Source: Owenia fusiformis
Lineage: Eukaryota > Annelida > Polychaeta > Sabellida > Oweniidae
Direction of reading: 5' to 3'
Assembly: GCA_903813345.2 (NCBI GenBank)
Contig: CAIIXF020000325.1
Location: forward strand, 1-23,000
DNA length: 23,000 bases
Shown here: piece after piece, positions 1 through 11,283 of the stretch
How positions within the stretch are numbered: the stretch's first letter is position 1
Layout: each line of letters begins with the position of its first letter
The notes under the pieces: model-generated
The model's database searches: none
Told to the model about the DNA's origin: nothing
The model's input: only the letters and a program-made list of their open reading frames with translations
Position numbers and translations under genes: made by a program

Positions 1-1175
1 CTCGATACATTCCTTTGTTAATTTTTGTACTTTGCGTTCACGGTTACGTTGTGAAAAACATCGTTAGCTTAACCTCTCCACTATTTGGTGCAATCTTAAG
101 GTCTCTACTATTGCTATTCGCTGAACTTCAGTGGTGCAATAGTGAAGTCCATGTTCTAAGTTATATGATAGTTCAAGAAAGAATGTGAATAATATCGTTT
201 TAAATTTTTAAATATTTGATATTTCATAGTACACGGTACATAGTTGCAAAAGTTGATCAATACAGGGTACAAGGAATGTAAATTGTTCAATAGTACAGGG
301 AGCGAGAAAGTAAGCTGATCATACAGACATACAGTGAAAGTAATGTTAAAAAGGCCGCCTGTTGATGCTTTGAGGTGTCATCAATTGTTATTTAATCCAA
401 ATAAAGTAAACATTATTTTGTAGATTTAGACAATGGCTTTCAGGTCGTATGCATTTTAGTCATTAAATTAACAAGAACACTAGATTATACGTGTTACTAA
501 GGTATCAAATTGAAATAAAATAACGAAATTAAATATTAACACGTTAATATAAATGACTATCCGCTATCAGTATTAATGCCTATCCGCTACTCAGAATAAT
601 TAAAATTGCCTGAACTACATGTGAAGAATCTTTCTACATAACCCCTCGAATGGTCTAATTCACTACCGTCCTCAAAAACCGATCATTTAATATGTTTTGT
701 TCAAATTCACAAAAATACAGTTGAATAACATACTAGAAAACGATGACACGTTTTTTTTGGTACCTATCAATGTAACATTTTCGAAGGGAAACTTACATGC
801 TCCCTGTACGTTGATAGATTTACTGAAATGTATCGTGTATTGCATTCGTGTTTTGCTTCACTGCGCCCACTATTATCTATCTTTGCCTATAGTGTTTTTT
901 TCCCAACAATATTCTACAAACTGCTTGATGAATCAATTCTATGTCTGGTAGAACACTAGAAATAAATGTAAAATGTATTTTACGTTCAGAAATATAGAAT
1001 TAAACCCACGTCCTCCATTTGCAACTTAGCTGTACACTGTTTCCCTTTTAATCGTGGTCACGGGGTAGGGTAGTGTGAATTATGAATATTCATTAGATCA
1101 ACTTGGGCGACCGTTTTATATATGACAGACACATGTGATAAGTGATTATACAATACCTAAATCTTCATCACATGA
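1..1175. other. no gene seen (intergenic or upstream intron)
   Basis: This stretch is AT-rich with frequent stops in all frames. The longest plus-strand ORF (697-951) has no recognisable motif, no acceptor/donor pair that fits the SLC5 gene, and biased, low-complexity composition. I see no repeats of note. It may be intergenic or part of a long 5' intron of the downstream transporter gene. Confidence 0.5.
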
Positions 1176-1548
1176 AGGGTGTCTCAAAAAAATGTACCCA
1201 AAAGTATATCAAGAGCACAGATAAACCAATCAATATTTTCAGACATTTTTTGCATGGTCATGTAGCCAAAACATGAAAGTTTTCTCCCCAATACACCATT
1301 TTTATTTCAGTCTCTTCTTTTTGATGCTTTAACCCTTTGCCTTTTACAGCACATAATCGATGTAACCTCATATTTCGATGACAGCCTGTATCCGTACTGC
1401 TACATTGTTCATCACATTTGATAATAATTCCGGTGGATATGTTTTGGAATTCTCTTTGGATGTTGCCCTTAAGTTGTTCTCGGTCTTTTTGCTTGGAATG
1501 AGCATTAAAACACTCCTTCAAATAGCCACATATATGATGAATGACACA
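1176..1548 (-). mobile_element. mariner/IS630-like DNA transposon, 3' end fragment
   Basis: The minus-strand reading frame through 1258-1521 starts with a GYLKE segment followed by EQLKGNIQREFQNIS. This matches the usual C-terminal pattern of mariner-type transposases (WGYLK, then a region of the form LK-x2-I-x2-E-x2-I); here the Trp is Cys. The frame ends at 1258. About 80 bases further, at 1176, lies a terminal-repeat-like end, AGGGTGTCTCAAAAAAATG. The catalytic DD(D/E) region is absent: homology stops near 1530-1550, where retrotransposon sequence begins on the other strand. It is a dead fragment. Family assignment rests on motif resemblance only. Confidence 0.55.
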
Positions 1549-1554
1549 GTAGGA

Positions 1555-2490
1555 CCAACATACACATTTAGATCACATATTAACACAGGTCAAACGTCAT
1601 ACATCGATCACATCGCTATATCACATGAATTAGTGGGTAATGTAACATACTGTGAAGTGTTTGAGGATTCTCCAGACTTGTCATCCGATCATCTTGTTAT
1701 TCTATCAAAACTTGATTTATATAATATTGTACCCATTGTGCGTGCCAAACCCCCCAGTGAGCAGTTTGCTTGGAACAAGCTGTCCGATGACGAGATTACG
1801 TCCTTTTACACGACGAGACTTGAACGTAACATTGAACCTTTACTTACACAAGGGCGACATCTTTTAAAAACCAATGATATCAGGAATGAACAAATTGACA
1901 GTTTTAGTGAATCATTAGTGGATACGATTATCAAATCTTCCTGTGATGTGCCTATCAAGAAATTCCGGAAGCATCAGAAATCTTTCTGGAATCCTAATCT
2001 GTCACATCTGGTAAAAACCAAGAATGTCGCATGGCGCACATGGGTGAGTGAAGGGCGCCCACGTCAGTCAGACAATGAGGTACTTTTGTGTTATAAGGCT
2101 GCTAACAAAGCCTTTAAGAAGGCTTACTCTCAGGCGCAACGCGATTTTGAACAAAAAGAGCTGGACAAACTACAAGACGACGCCATAGATCAACGACTTT
2201 ATTGGCATCTGGTCTCTAGGAGTCGGGGAACTAAATCACAAAGGATTAACTCTATACGGGATGAGGATGGTGTAATTTTATCGGACCCATCTGAAATTCG
2301 CAATGCGTGGATGAAGCATTTCTCAAAACTAGCTACACCTGGAAAATCCCCACATTTTAACGAACAATTCCACGATTACATCCAACGGCGGGTGACTTCA
2401 TTGAGGACAGAATCGATGCCGAACAAAGACGGGATTCTTGATACGCCAATCACTGAGGACGAAACTAATGATGCTCTAAGGCTCTTAACA
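1555..2490 (+). pseudogene. LINE polyprotein, endonuclease C-terminus and linker (partial)
   Basis: The frame opens at 1378, but the first ~57 codons are antisense mariner sequence; element homology starts around the PTYTF segment at 1555. Two endonuclease hallmarks follow: SYIDHI near 1597-1614 (the S-x-IDHI strand) and SSDHL near 1681-1695 (the catalytic SDH motif). The catalytic N-terminal half is missing. A lysine/arginine-rich linker then leads toward the reverse transcriptase. Around 2478-2492 the conserved reading (…ETNDALRLL, then RASGCDKISAEHL) moves to another frame, consistent with a one-base deletion. The old frame runs on to a stop at 2533-2535. Confidence 0.82.
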
Positions 2491-4382
2491 CAAATCGTGC
2501 GAGCGGATGCGATAAAATCTCAGCTGAACACCTAAAATTCGGCGGCCCAAACCTAGTATCAGTACTTTGTGTATTTTTTAATATTATCCGTAAGCATGAG
2601 CATATCCCCTGGGGTCTTTGTATCGGACTACGCATACCATTGTTTAAGGGTGGGAATAAAGACCCACTAGATCAGGACCACTACCGTGATGTAACTCTGA
2701 TGTCCTCGTTGCGGAAGTTATTTGACAATGTGCTGCTCAGCCGCAGTAAACATCGTTTCCTGGCACACATCCCACAACTACAGGGTGCCTCGATAGATTC
2801 CTGCTCTTCACTTCACACTTCGTTCTTATTACAGGAAGCTATATCCCATTGTAGGGATAAGGGTTCTACCGTATATTGTTCTCTATTGGACGTGCGCAAA
2901 GCCTTCAATTCAATGTGGATTGATGGATTTCTATACAAACTTTACAGATGCGGCATGAATGGAAAGTTCTGGAGAATAATGTACACGTCTTACAAAACTT
3001 ATAACTGTTCAATTTTATATGACGGTGAATGTTCTAGCAGTTTTAATGTCGAACAGGGTGTCCATCAGGGAGGGGTGATGTCGATGATTGTCTACCAATT
3101 CTACCTCGCAGATCTCTTGTATGATATTGTGGGTGAGAAATGTGGAGTACGTATAGGTGGCACTGATGTCTCAGTAGTTGCGTACGCAGATGACCTATCA
3201 CTTTTATCTCTTAGCATGCAGAATATGAACAGACTATTAAGCATCGTGTGGAATTACAGCTCATACTGGCGAATTACTTTCCACCCAGGGAAATGCTCGC
3301 TCCTTATTTTCGGCAGACCCAACGACGGCAAAGATACCGCTTTACTTGGCCCCAGTGCAATTCAACAAAAAACAGGGGAGCTGCACGTCGGGATACCCCT
3401 TGGGAACCACAATGATTTTGTAAAGCAAACGATATGCAAATCAAAACAGAAATATTTTTCGTTATTGGGGCTTGGCTCTTTAACAGGAGGCCTTTGCCCA
3501 TTAATGGCCAGTAAGTTATATTGGACTTTCTCAATGAGTAAGCTACTGTACGGTTGCCAGGTAATAGACTATAGTATTCACGAAATAGAGCAAATGGAAA
3601 TATCACACCGTGAAATCGGAAGAAGAATTCAGTCACTTCCCAAAAGTTCGCCGAACCCCATAGCAGCTTCAGGTCTTGGATGGCTTTCAATCAGAAGACA
3701 GATAGATTTCTCGAGGATGATGTTCTTCTGGAGTATTATAGTGTTACCAATGAATAATATTTACAAAACAGTCTTGATACATAGATTGCTGTGGCTTATA
3801 GAGGGGAATGGACGGCATAACTCTCCACTTTCCATCATTTGGAGAACACTCGAACGGTACACCTTCGTCAATTTATCTATGAACATGATACAGTCTGGAG
3901 AATATCTCTCTAAATCAGGTTTTAAACGCATTGTAAGAAATGCTTTATACTGTAATGAAGCAAATAGCATTAGAATGATGTGTTCTTTGTATAGTTCCTT
4001 ATCATTTTATTCTTGTACAGTATCCATCTCATACGTGCAGCCAAATATATGGTGGCTGATATGTAAACTGAGACCTATTTTCAAAAAACAGTGCAAACTT
4101 ATGTTTAAACTCCAATCAGGGTCTTATCCTTTTGAGAATGGGGTTTGCCCATTGTGCTGCAATTCAAGAGACACTATTGAACATTTTATACTACAATGTG
4201 ATATAATTACCTATGAACGGCAGACTCTACTCACAATGTTGGAGAGTGAAGACCGTAGGTCACTTGTCGAAAAGATGGACTTTGTTTTAGGGTTGAGCTC
4301 AAGCTTAGAGAGCATCGACTCACTCTGCTCCATATCACTTGTAATATTTTCCATGCACAGAGTCAGGGTATCAATGATCTAA
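2472..4382 (+). pseudogene. LINE reverse transcriptase (frame-shifted downstream part)
   Basis: This frame is open from 2472 to the stop at 4380-4382. In order it shows the pre-RT segment with RASGCDKISAEHL (about 2496-2534), the finger region with HYRDVTLMSS (near 2680-2710), motif A with LLDVRKAFNS carrying the first catalytic Asp (near 2885-2914), motif B with EQGVHQGG (near 3051-3075), and motif C with AYADDLSLLS (near 3182-3211), the catalytic Asp pair. Near 4146-4200 the C-terminal region has CPLC-x8-IEHFILQC, a CCHC zinc-finger-like motif frequent in CR1/L2/Jockey-type elements. The protein copies the element's RNA at a nicked target. No RNase H domain is visible. Confidence 0.9.
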
Positions 4383-4483
4383 ACCATTTAGGACAGTTCA
4401 CACTACTTAATTAAATTGAAATGATGTTTTAATTTACTTTCTTTATTTCATTGTATAATATGTAACTGTCTAATTTTAGACGC

Positions 4484-4512
4484 AAATAAATAATACATAC
4501 ATACATACACAG
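4484..4512 (+). repeat. LINE 3' tail / ACAT microsatellite
   Basis: AATAAATAATAC is followed by several ACAT/ACAC units. It ends the retrotransposon homology and is the sort of simple-repeat tail that CR1/L2-like elements use for priming. Confidence 0.6.
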
Positions 4513-7500
4513 AGAAAGATGTTTGAGGATGACGATGGCAGCTATCAATATGAATATTTATATAAAAAAGGCTATATACACCCAAGAGGATGTCAAGCCG
4601 AGATGTGTAAAGAATATGTAAATGTAAATTATAGATGAATAATAAAAAAAATATTGGCACGTTCGAAAACAAATTTTAAAGACTCATTTGCCATTGAACT
4701 GAATCTCCCAATGTTCGCGTTAGGTTTATGAGTTTTCTCTACAAGTTTGGATCGAGTTACTTCAATAGTATTACCGTAGGTTTAAAATGATGATATTGAA
4801 CTGATGTTACGCCAGTTCCACGATTTTAAGTTCACGTGGTCGCATCCTGCAATTTGATCGGAGATGATGCGAGAGATGACGTAATGGGGAATCCCCGAGT
4901 ACGATAGAATATTAAAGAATTGTGGGTGCTACTCACTTCTTCTGACCTCTACACTTCATGATTAAATAATGAGCCTCATAAGTGGCCAATACATCAATTC
5001 AGTGCTAAATATAGGTCAGCAATATACTAGTGTGTATATAAATGTAATAATACAGGCAGTATACTCATTTTGAAAAATCAGATGAATTAATTTTTTTCAT
5101 GGGGAGATCACAATGGCAAGCGCATTACTTCCTTTACACTTCTCTTCAAAAGATTGGCAACCTCAGGCACGGGTTGGGATTGTCTAATTTTTTTTCAAAT
5201 CTGTGCCCCTCCGTTTTGTTTTATTTCAAACAAAAAAGTCTTGCTAAGTCCCCGGGGCTGATAAGTCCTCAAAAGCAAATATTAAATATTAGAAACATTT
5301 TGAAATGAGTTATTATTGAAAGCATATGTATCATTTATAAACACAAGCATTTGATCGAATGGGTATTTATTATCCATCACTTTTAAAGGAAAAACAAATC
5401 CATTGCGAAAAAATCAGTTTTGTTTTTGCAGATGCACGTTCATCTCGGAGATCATTTTAAGATTAAATTGTTGCTGTTTCAGTGTATTTAGTGTTTTCTC
5501 TATTTTCAAGAATAGCAAACTTTAGTGGATCGTGTTAATGTCATCAATTATATATGTTTAGCAAATAAATGGATCAAGGGAGGCAATTAGGTGAGTATTT
5601 CTCTGGTACAAGATACAAGTGTAAGCTAAAAAGGTACACACATTACTTGCAGTGGAGAGTTCTGTCCAATAAAAAAGCCAGTTGCAGTCATCTTTTGCTG
5701 AGGAAAGCAAAGGCATCGGGAGGATTATATCAAATAAGTCTAGATTTATTAAGTATTTCGAATGAGTATTTTATTTTCACAGTTAAGGAAAAAAGTTCAT
5801 CATAAAGAATATTAGAAAAATCACGAGATGAACCAATATGCATTGCTTCCTGATAATCACTTTTTATTTTCTAAAAAAACTGATCCACTGATAATTGCCA
5901 ACAGATTATCGAGATTTTTAAACTTCAAAGACCTAATTACAGATGGCCTGCGGTTGAATCTAATCTACTAATTAAATAAAGAGCCCATTGGTTCCTCTTG
6001 TTTACATGGGAATGACGATTTTCAAAAATTCATCTTTAGAAGAAAGGGAAATTGGGAAAATTTGGAGGCATTGGAAATGAAGTCAAGTTACATTTTCATC
6101 AATATTATAAGTATTTTCTTCGCAGGTTATGTAAATAAAAATTCAAATATAAAGAGGAAGCAGGGAGCTAAGGTTGCCAAACTTTTGGAGGGGAGTGTAT
6201 TTGCCAGACAGACGAGAGGATTAGCCTACAACAAGTTTCAAATCGTGTGTCTAAAAAGGATTTGACAGCATTCTTTAATAAGATAATAAAATGTTCATTT
6301 CTCAAAAACAAATTAACTTTTATACATGTTATAATGATTCACAAGTTTTCATTTCTAAAAACGTTCATGATTCTCGTCATTAATGATAAAATCAGCGGAA
6401 AGGTGATAGAAAATGGAATGTTTTTAAGTTTTTAAGTTTTTATTTTCAATTCAAAGAAAGCACAACAAATAAGTTTTTCAGCATAAGTTGTTCTTTATTT
6501 GTTGCAAGGCATTGAAATTTAAAAGAGATGTTTAATGTTAGAGCCTACAGAGCACAGTGGATATTTTGTTATTTCAATTTGTTGGTTTTTTTAAATTTAA
6601 GCCTATGTTTCATTCCATTAATACAATACTATTTGTCATCTGTCACTTCTATCGTCAGTACCAATTGAGAGTATTCGTGCAGCCATTACGACTTTTATTG
6701 TGCGCCATGATTAAATAAGTATTACATTCTTCAAAAATATTTGCTTTTGAATATACTAGTATTCAGAAACTAACTGTAAGTTCATGAGGTCATTATGAAA
6801 TCCTCTATTACAAAATGAAATGGCAGATAAAATTCTTTTGATTTGGATTCTTTTCAAAAATCATCTAAAAGTGTGGGAATAGCATGCCGGAATTTAAAAA
6901 ATATGTTCCTTAGGGATATGTTGTAATTTGCCCTTTACAAAAGTTGTTTCAATGTATGCTAACCCTTGATTTGGATTTCATTGAACAATTAAACAATTGT
7001 TATATAAAATGTATGATTTTGCTACCAGATTTCAATATCTTTCAGTAAAAGATTCACCAAAAACTATTTCAATATAGAAAATCAAATTGTTGCCAAACTT
7101 TTGGAGGGGTGTAAATTGTATGTATGACAAATACAAAAAATGCTTTTATGTGAGGTACACCGATGAAGGGGGAGATTTGTGGATACATAAAAAATCGAAC
7201 CCCTGGTCACCAATTGCTGGCTACGCAACTGTTAAGGCTTTGATGATTGATTCAAAGGGGTCTCCTGGATGACAAACTTATGGAAGGGAGTGTACTTATC
7301 CACGTGGCTCATGTTTTAGACTTCCCGCTACTCTTATTATAATTTTACTTATTTGATGTTTTTCGGATGGCGCTCTTGGCAGAAATAATCTGCAACTTAT
7401 TATTAGGGGCGTAGTCAGTAATTTCCTTCAAAATTGAGCTAGAAGCTTCAAATAAAAAGCACTTAAAAGCTCTTTTCTTTCTCTATCTAATATTCTCATT

Positions 7501-8170
7501 CGTTTTGGGAGAGGGTGCGATCGCTACGCCTCCTGGCTACGCCTATGAATATTATGTACAATCTTGTTAAATTGCACTGTGTGTTGTAATTGGAATGCTG
7601 TTAGCCTGAAATAAAAATTATTTATAAAAATTCTCAAGCATACTATCCATAAAACTTGTATAACTTCTACTGCAGTATCTGTACAGACGCTTCAAATCCC
7701 AAGTAGCCCGCCAGTCTTGTATGATCATCGGCAGTGTTGGATTCGTGAGTACTCGAGACACACATATAGTGTGATACAATGCCTAAACCAGAAAAAAATA
7801 TTTAATATATAGTGGATCAATAAATATTTTTAATCGGATTTATAGTATGTATCCAGGGTTAAATAATGTCAATAATTGACTTCGTTATCTCATCAAGGGT
7901 CAATATTTACTAGGGATAGGGATATAAAGTGAGTATAACAGCCATCCAATTTATCTTAAAGTGCGTCTCAAAAGCAACATTTGTACTCTTTCCAATAATA
8001 TCTCATTTGGTCATATGTGATCATGAATCACTGCCAGGATTATCATTGTTTTTTCGCACATGGGAGAAAAGGCTAAGTTATGAACTTTCTTCAATCAACT
8101 GATCCTTATTGTGCAATCAGGTTTGTGTAATTGGGGTTGAGGATTAAATTCTGGTCACAACACCATAAAG
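4513..8170. other. no gene seen; AT-rich DNA with scattered short repeats
   Basis: I looked here for the missing N-terminal exons of the SLC5 gene (expected motifs of the kind SFMSAVTVLG and TYEYLE followed by RF) and found none. Open frames at 5099-5308, 5569-5805, 6062-6265, 6247-6435 and 7087-7272 are short, low-complexity and unrecognised. The phrase TGCCAAACTTTTGGAGGGG recurs at 6174 and 7090, with a diverged copy near 7271. CTGGCTACGC-like phrases recur at 7217 and 7529, typical of fragments of interspersed repeats. Confidence 0.5.
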
Positions 8171-9297
8171 CCTCGGTCACATTTGCTCTACGGCAGCTGT
8201 AGCTTCACAGAATCGGTATAGAATATCTAAGGTACTGCTTATCACTATATGGGTCAATTTACGATAATTGATATTTCAAAAAATACAAAATTCGAAAATT
8301 AAAATATTCATATGACTATCTTTTTTTCTTTAATTGTAGAGGAAACACATTATATTTTATAAATTCGTAAGCGGCATCATTGGAACTAAATTGGCATTTC
8401 GTTACCTGAGCAATTGTCAAAGGAATAAAAAATTAACATATTTTCATTAATCGTTCAAAAAGTCTGGTTTAATTTCAAATAAGATATTATTTAACACATT
8501 TGTGTGTGTCAAACAAGCAATAAACATGTTTCCTTGGATATTAGTATTGAATTGCAAAAATTAAAATGTAAATAAGTCAACGTTATCGTTTGAAATTATT
8601 AGCCGCAAATTATTTTGAAAGACCCCTATGTCAAAACCGATAACTTAGAAATGGGCAAGATACGTTCATACAATTTTACATATATACAGTTCCTCTCCGA
8701 TGCCCTCACTATTTTTTTTAGTTCAAACTTCACAAACTATCAATGTAGTATATGGTATAATGCTCGGTTACGGTAAGGCACAACACATAGGTTGGCCTTT
8801 CGATTTTACATGGAAGCTTAAACCCCCTAATATTACTTCTCCTACGAAGAAATGTAAAAAAGAAGGATTGATAAGGAGAGCTATTTAGAAGTTTCTAGCT
8901 TTTTTTATTCTGTAAGTGATCATCATGGAATTTAGACACTTTTTTTTAGAATGAGGTGATTTTGACATCCTGAAATATTGTATTTGTATTATCAAAAGTT
9001 CGTTTCTACAACGTTTTTTTTGTGAAGCAATGGAATTCCATTTTCTATTTTTAACCGTTACCTTTTGCTTAATAAAATAAAAACCTCGTACGAGCAAAAT
9101 GATATGTGTCTAAGCTAGATGATGAAGTAAAGTATCTTTTAAGATTTTTTAGAATTGGTTCCACTATTCTGGTCATTCTTGTCAGTAGGAGAAATATGTT
9201 ACTGAGCAAACCTAGAATCTAACTAATTTAGTGAAGAATAGGGCTTTTTAAACAGGAGACTAAATTGGGGGCTCGTGCGATCTTGAATGTCATCCTT

Positions 9298-9770
9298 TCT
9301 ATTTGACCTTCAAGATTTGACCTTCCGTGACTTTTTCAAGGTCAAAAAAGTCAAAAAGATCTTTTTTCAACTTGCTTCAAATTGACCATTTTTTCAAATC
9401 ATGTAGAAGTTATCAGAAGTTCAAATCTGACTTTAGATTTGAGATTCGACCTTCATTGACGTTCTCAAGGTCAAAAGGTATTTTTTCAACTTGCTTCAAA
9501 TTGACCAATTATTTTTTCAAAATCAACAGGAGTTCTCAAAAGTTCAAATTCGGTTATAGATTTGACCTTCAATGACATTCTCAAGGTCATAAAATATTTG
9601 ACCTTCTCAAGGTCAAAAATGTCATTTTTCAACTTGCTTCAAATTGACCAATTCAGTGTTTCAAAATCAACTACAAGTCCAAATCTGACTTTGGATTTGA
9701 TATTTCACCTTCAATGACCTTGTCAGGGTCAAAAAATTCTTTTTTCAACTCGCTTCAAATTGACCAATTT
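9298..9770. repeat. diverged tandem repeat rich in TCAAGGTCA sites
   Basis: A unit of roughly 115-145 bases occurs about four times. The phrase CAACTTGCTTCAAATTGACC starts near 9369, 9487 and 9630, with a one-base variant near 9747. The phrase TCAAGGTCA is at 9336-9344, 9465-9473, 9581-9589 and 9607-9615, with a variant TCAGGGTCA at 9723-9731. Reverse half-sites TGACCTT occur at 9304-9310, 9318-9324, 9563-9569 and 9599-9605. The pair at 9599-9615 forms TGACCTT-CTC-AAGGTCA. Confidence 0.7.
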
Positions 9771-10483
9771 CTATTCTTAAAATCATCTACAAGTTCTCAG
9801 AAATTCAAATCTGACTTAAGAGTGAACTCATAACATTGTGAGCTACTAGATGGTGACATTTTGTTATGTTAATGCCTTGTTTTCGTCTCCACCCTCTGAA
9901 TTTTCAGGGTCACCCCAGGTGTTGGTTTAGTTTAATGTTTTATATGTGGGCAGGGGAATGGGTTCGACCCCCCCCCCTTTACTAAAAGCTGGCTACGGGC
10001 ATATTGCTCATATTGCATGTGAAGTATTAAACATTGCAATGGATGCAAACATTTTCATTGGAATCGATATGAAAGTGTTCTGGCACTTAAAATGACTAAG
10101 ATGTGCAAGCAACAATTATCATTTCTGGTGAAGGCCAAACATTCATCATAGGGAACGACAAACAGCATTCAAAATATAATATCATGAAAAAACACGCAGT
10201 GTGGGCAATGGGGGAATGAGAAACATCATTCAAAGTGGTATGGTTATGTGTCGGTCATGAAAATAAAAAGAAAGCATAGCATGTTGAATAGAACTGTAAA
10301 GGTTTCATGCATCGCTATTCCCACAAAGTTATAACATGATCATATGTGAAACTGAGAGTGAAATATATTGTTTTTTGGTTTGGCAATGACTCATTCTTTG
10401 CTGTAATTTTAAGACAAACATAAAAATACGAATACAACTAACTTTTGATTGTACGTTTATATTGCACATGATTTTAAAGTCAT

Positions 10484-10832
10484 TTTGTATCCTCCAACAC
10501 ATACTTAATGAAGTTTTACAATGACAATTCAAATAATTCAAAAGTTGAATAATGATGATCTAAACACTTTTATTAAGCACTTTCATTTCTCAAAATAATA
10601 ATCTAAAAATATTTTTCCCAAAGATGATATTTTAATGTTTGAAGGATACAAAATATTGGACAGCCTAATCTAGTCAACTTGAATTCACGACAGAAATACC
10701 TACACTCAATCATATATCTCCATTGTCTGCAATCGAAGATGTGTTATCAAAATGTACCTTCTGGCGTAGCTTTCACCAAAATAATACATCAATAGTGTAT
10801 ATTAATATGGCCGATGTGTTGGAGGATACAAA
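10484..10832. repeat. perfect 19-base inverted repeat pair
   Basis: TTTGTATCCTCCAACACAT at 10484-10502 is the exact reverse complement of 10814-10832. A related phrase, GGATACAAAATATTGGAC, lies near 10644. The pair sits inside the 3.1-kb inverted-repeat element and encloses 311 bases without an ORF. It could be the ends of a small nested element. Confidence 0.6.
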
Positions 10833-11283
10833 TATTTGACAAATTGTATACATATAGTAAAACATACTTAATTTTGTGACCAAGACATATCAAACATCCC
10901 GTTTTCAAGAGCTGGTAGCACATACCTTTTATTAGCATGCTCAAAAATATCAACGCAATCGATACATTTTAGGTTAAGGAATTCGAGTTTATATTTGCCG
11001 AAAAAATAAAATATTTCTTAATTGTCAAAAAATCCATCATTAAAGTGATCTTTTTTTAAAAGATAAGCAATATTCCAAACAGGTACCTTGTGGTAATGAT
11101 TGCTTAAAGTCTGGCCAACAAAACATAACACATTGCATGTCCATGAAATCAACATATATGTCACAGTCTCTAGTACAACAACAGATTTTTAAAATATCAA
11201 TTATCGTAAATTGTCCCATATTTCATGCTACACATTTCTCTCGATTTTGGGAAGCAACGGTCGTCGATTAAATGTGACTGAAG

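Larger units (their letters stand above)
1549..4512 (+). mobile_element. 5'-truncated non-LTR retrotransposon (LINE), EN-RT type
   Basis: The element runs from the last part of an apurinic-type endonuclease (1555 onward), through a reverse transcriptase, to a 3' UTR (4383-4480) and a short-repeat tail (AATAAATAATACATACATAC, 4484-4503). Most of the endonuclease and any ORF1 are missing, as expected from incomplete reverse transcription or later deletion. The 5' edge abuts the mariner-like fragment near 1530-1555. The coding part has one frameshift near 2478-2492 and is otherwise open, so decay is recent or mild. Motifs and C-terminal zinc-finger pattern suit the CR1/L2/Jockey-like assemblage common in invertebrates; I cannot name the clade. 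Confidence 0.88.
8171..11283. mobile_element. 3.1-kb inverted-repeat-bounded element, non-coding
   Basis: Left arm 8171-8283 and right arm 11186-11283 are inverted copies. Their inner 36 bases (8247-8282 against 11186-11221) match at about 34 positions. The outer ends match more loosely: CCTCGGTCACATTT on the left against the reverse complement of AAATGTGACTGAAG on the right. The interior has no transposase-like frame and holds a tandem repeat (9298-9770) and a nested 19-base inverted repeat. This suits a large non-autonomous DNA transposon. No convincing target-site duplication was found, so the exact ends are uncertain. Confidence 0.55.

Noticed and set aside
697-951. 84-codon ORF as a gene
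   Set aside because: Low-complexity composition, no recognisable motif, and a length expected by chance in AT-rich DNA.
1378-1554. N-terminal part of the 385-codon ORF as LINE coding sequence
   Set aside because: These codons are antisense to a mariner-like transposase end; LINE homology starts only around 1555.
5099-6435. Four short plus-strand ORFs as genes or SLC5 N-terminal exons
   Set aside because: None has the conserved SLC5 segments or suitable splice sites with matching phase, and composition looks like intron or intergenic DNA.
8700-9097. Small ORFs on both strands inside the 3.1-kb element
   Set aside because: No motifs and no relation to known transposases; they look like chance ORFs.
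9921-9978. tRNA or tRNA-derived SINE suggested by GGGTTCGACCCC (box-B-like) next to a C-run
   Set aside because: No convincing box A at the right spacing and no cloverleaf could be drawn; the match is centred on a simple C-run.
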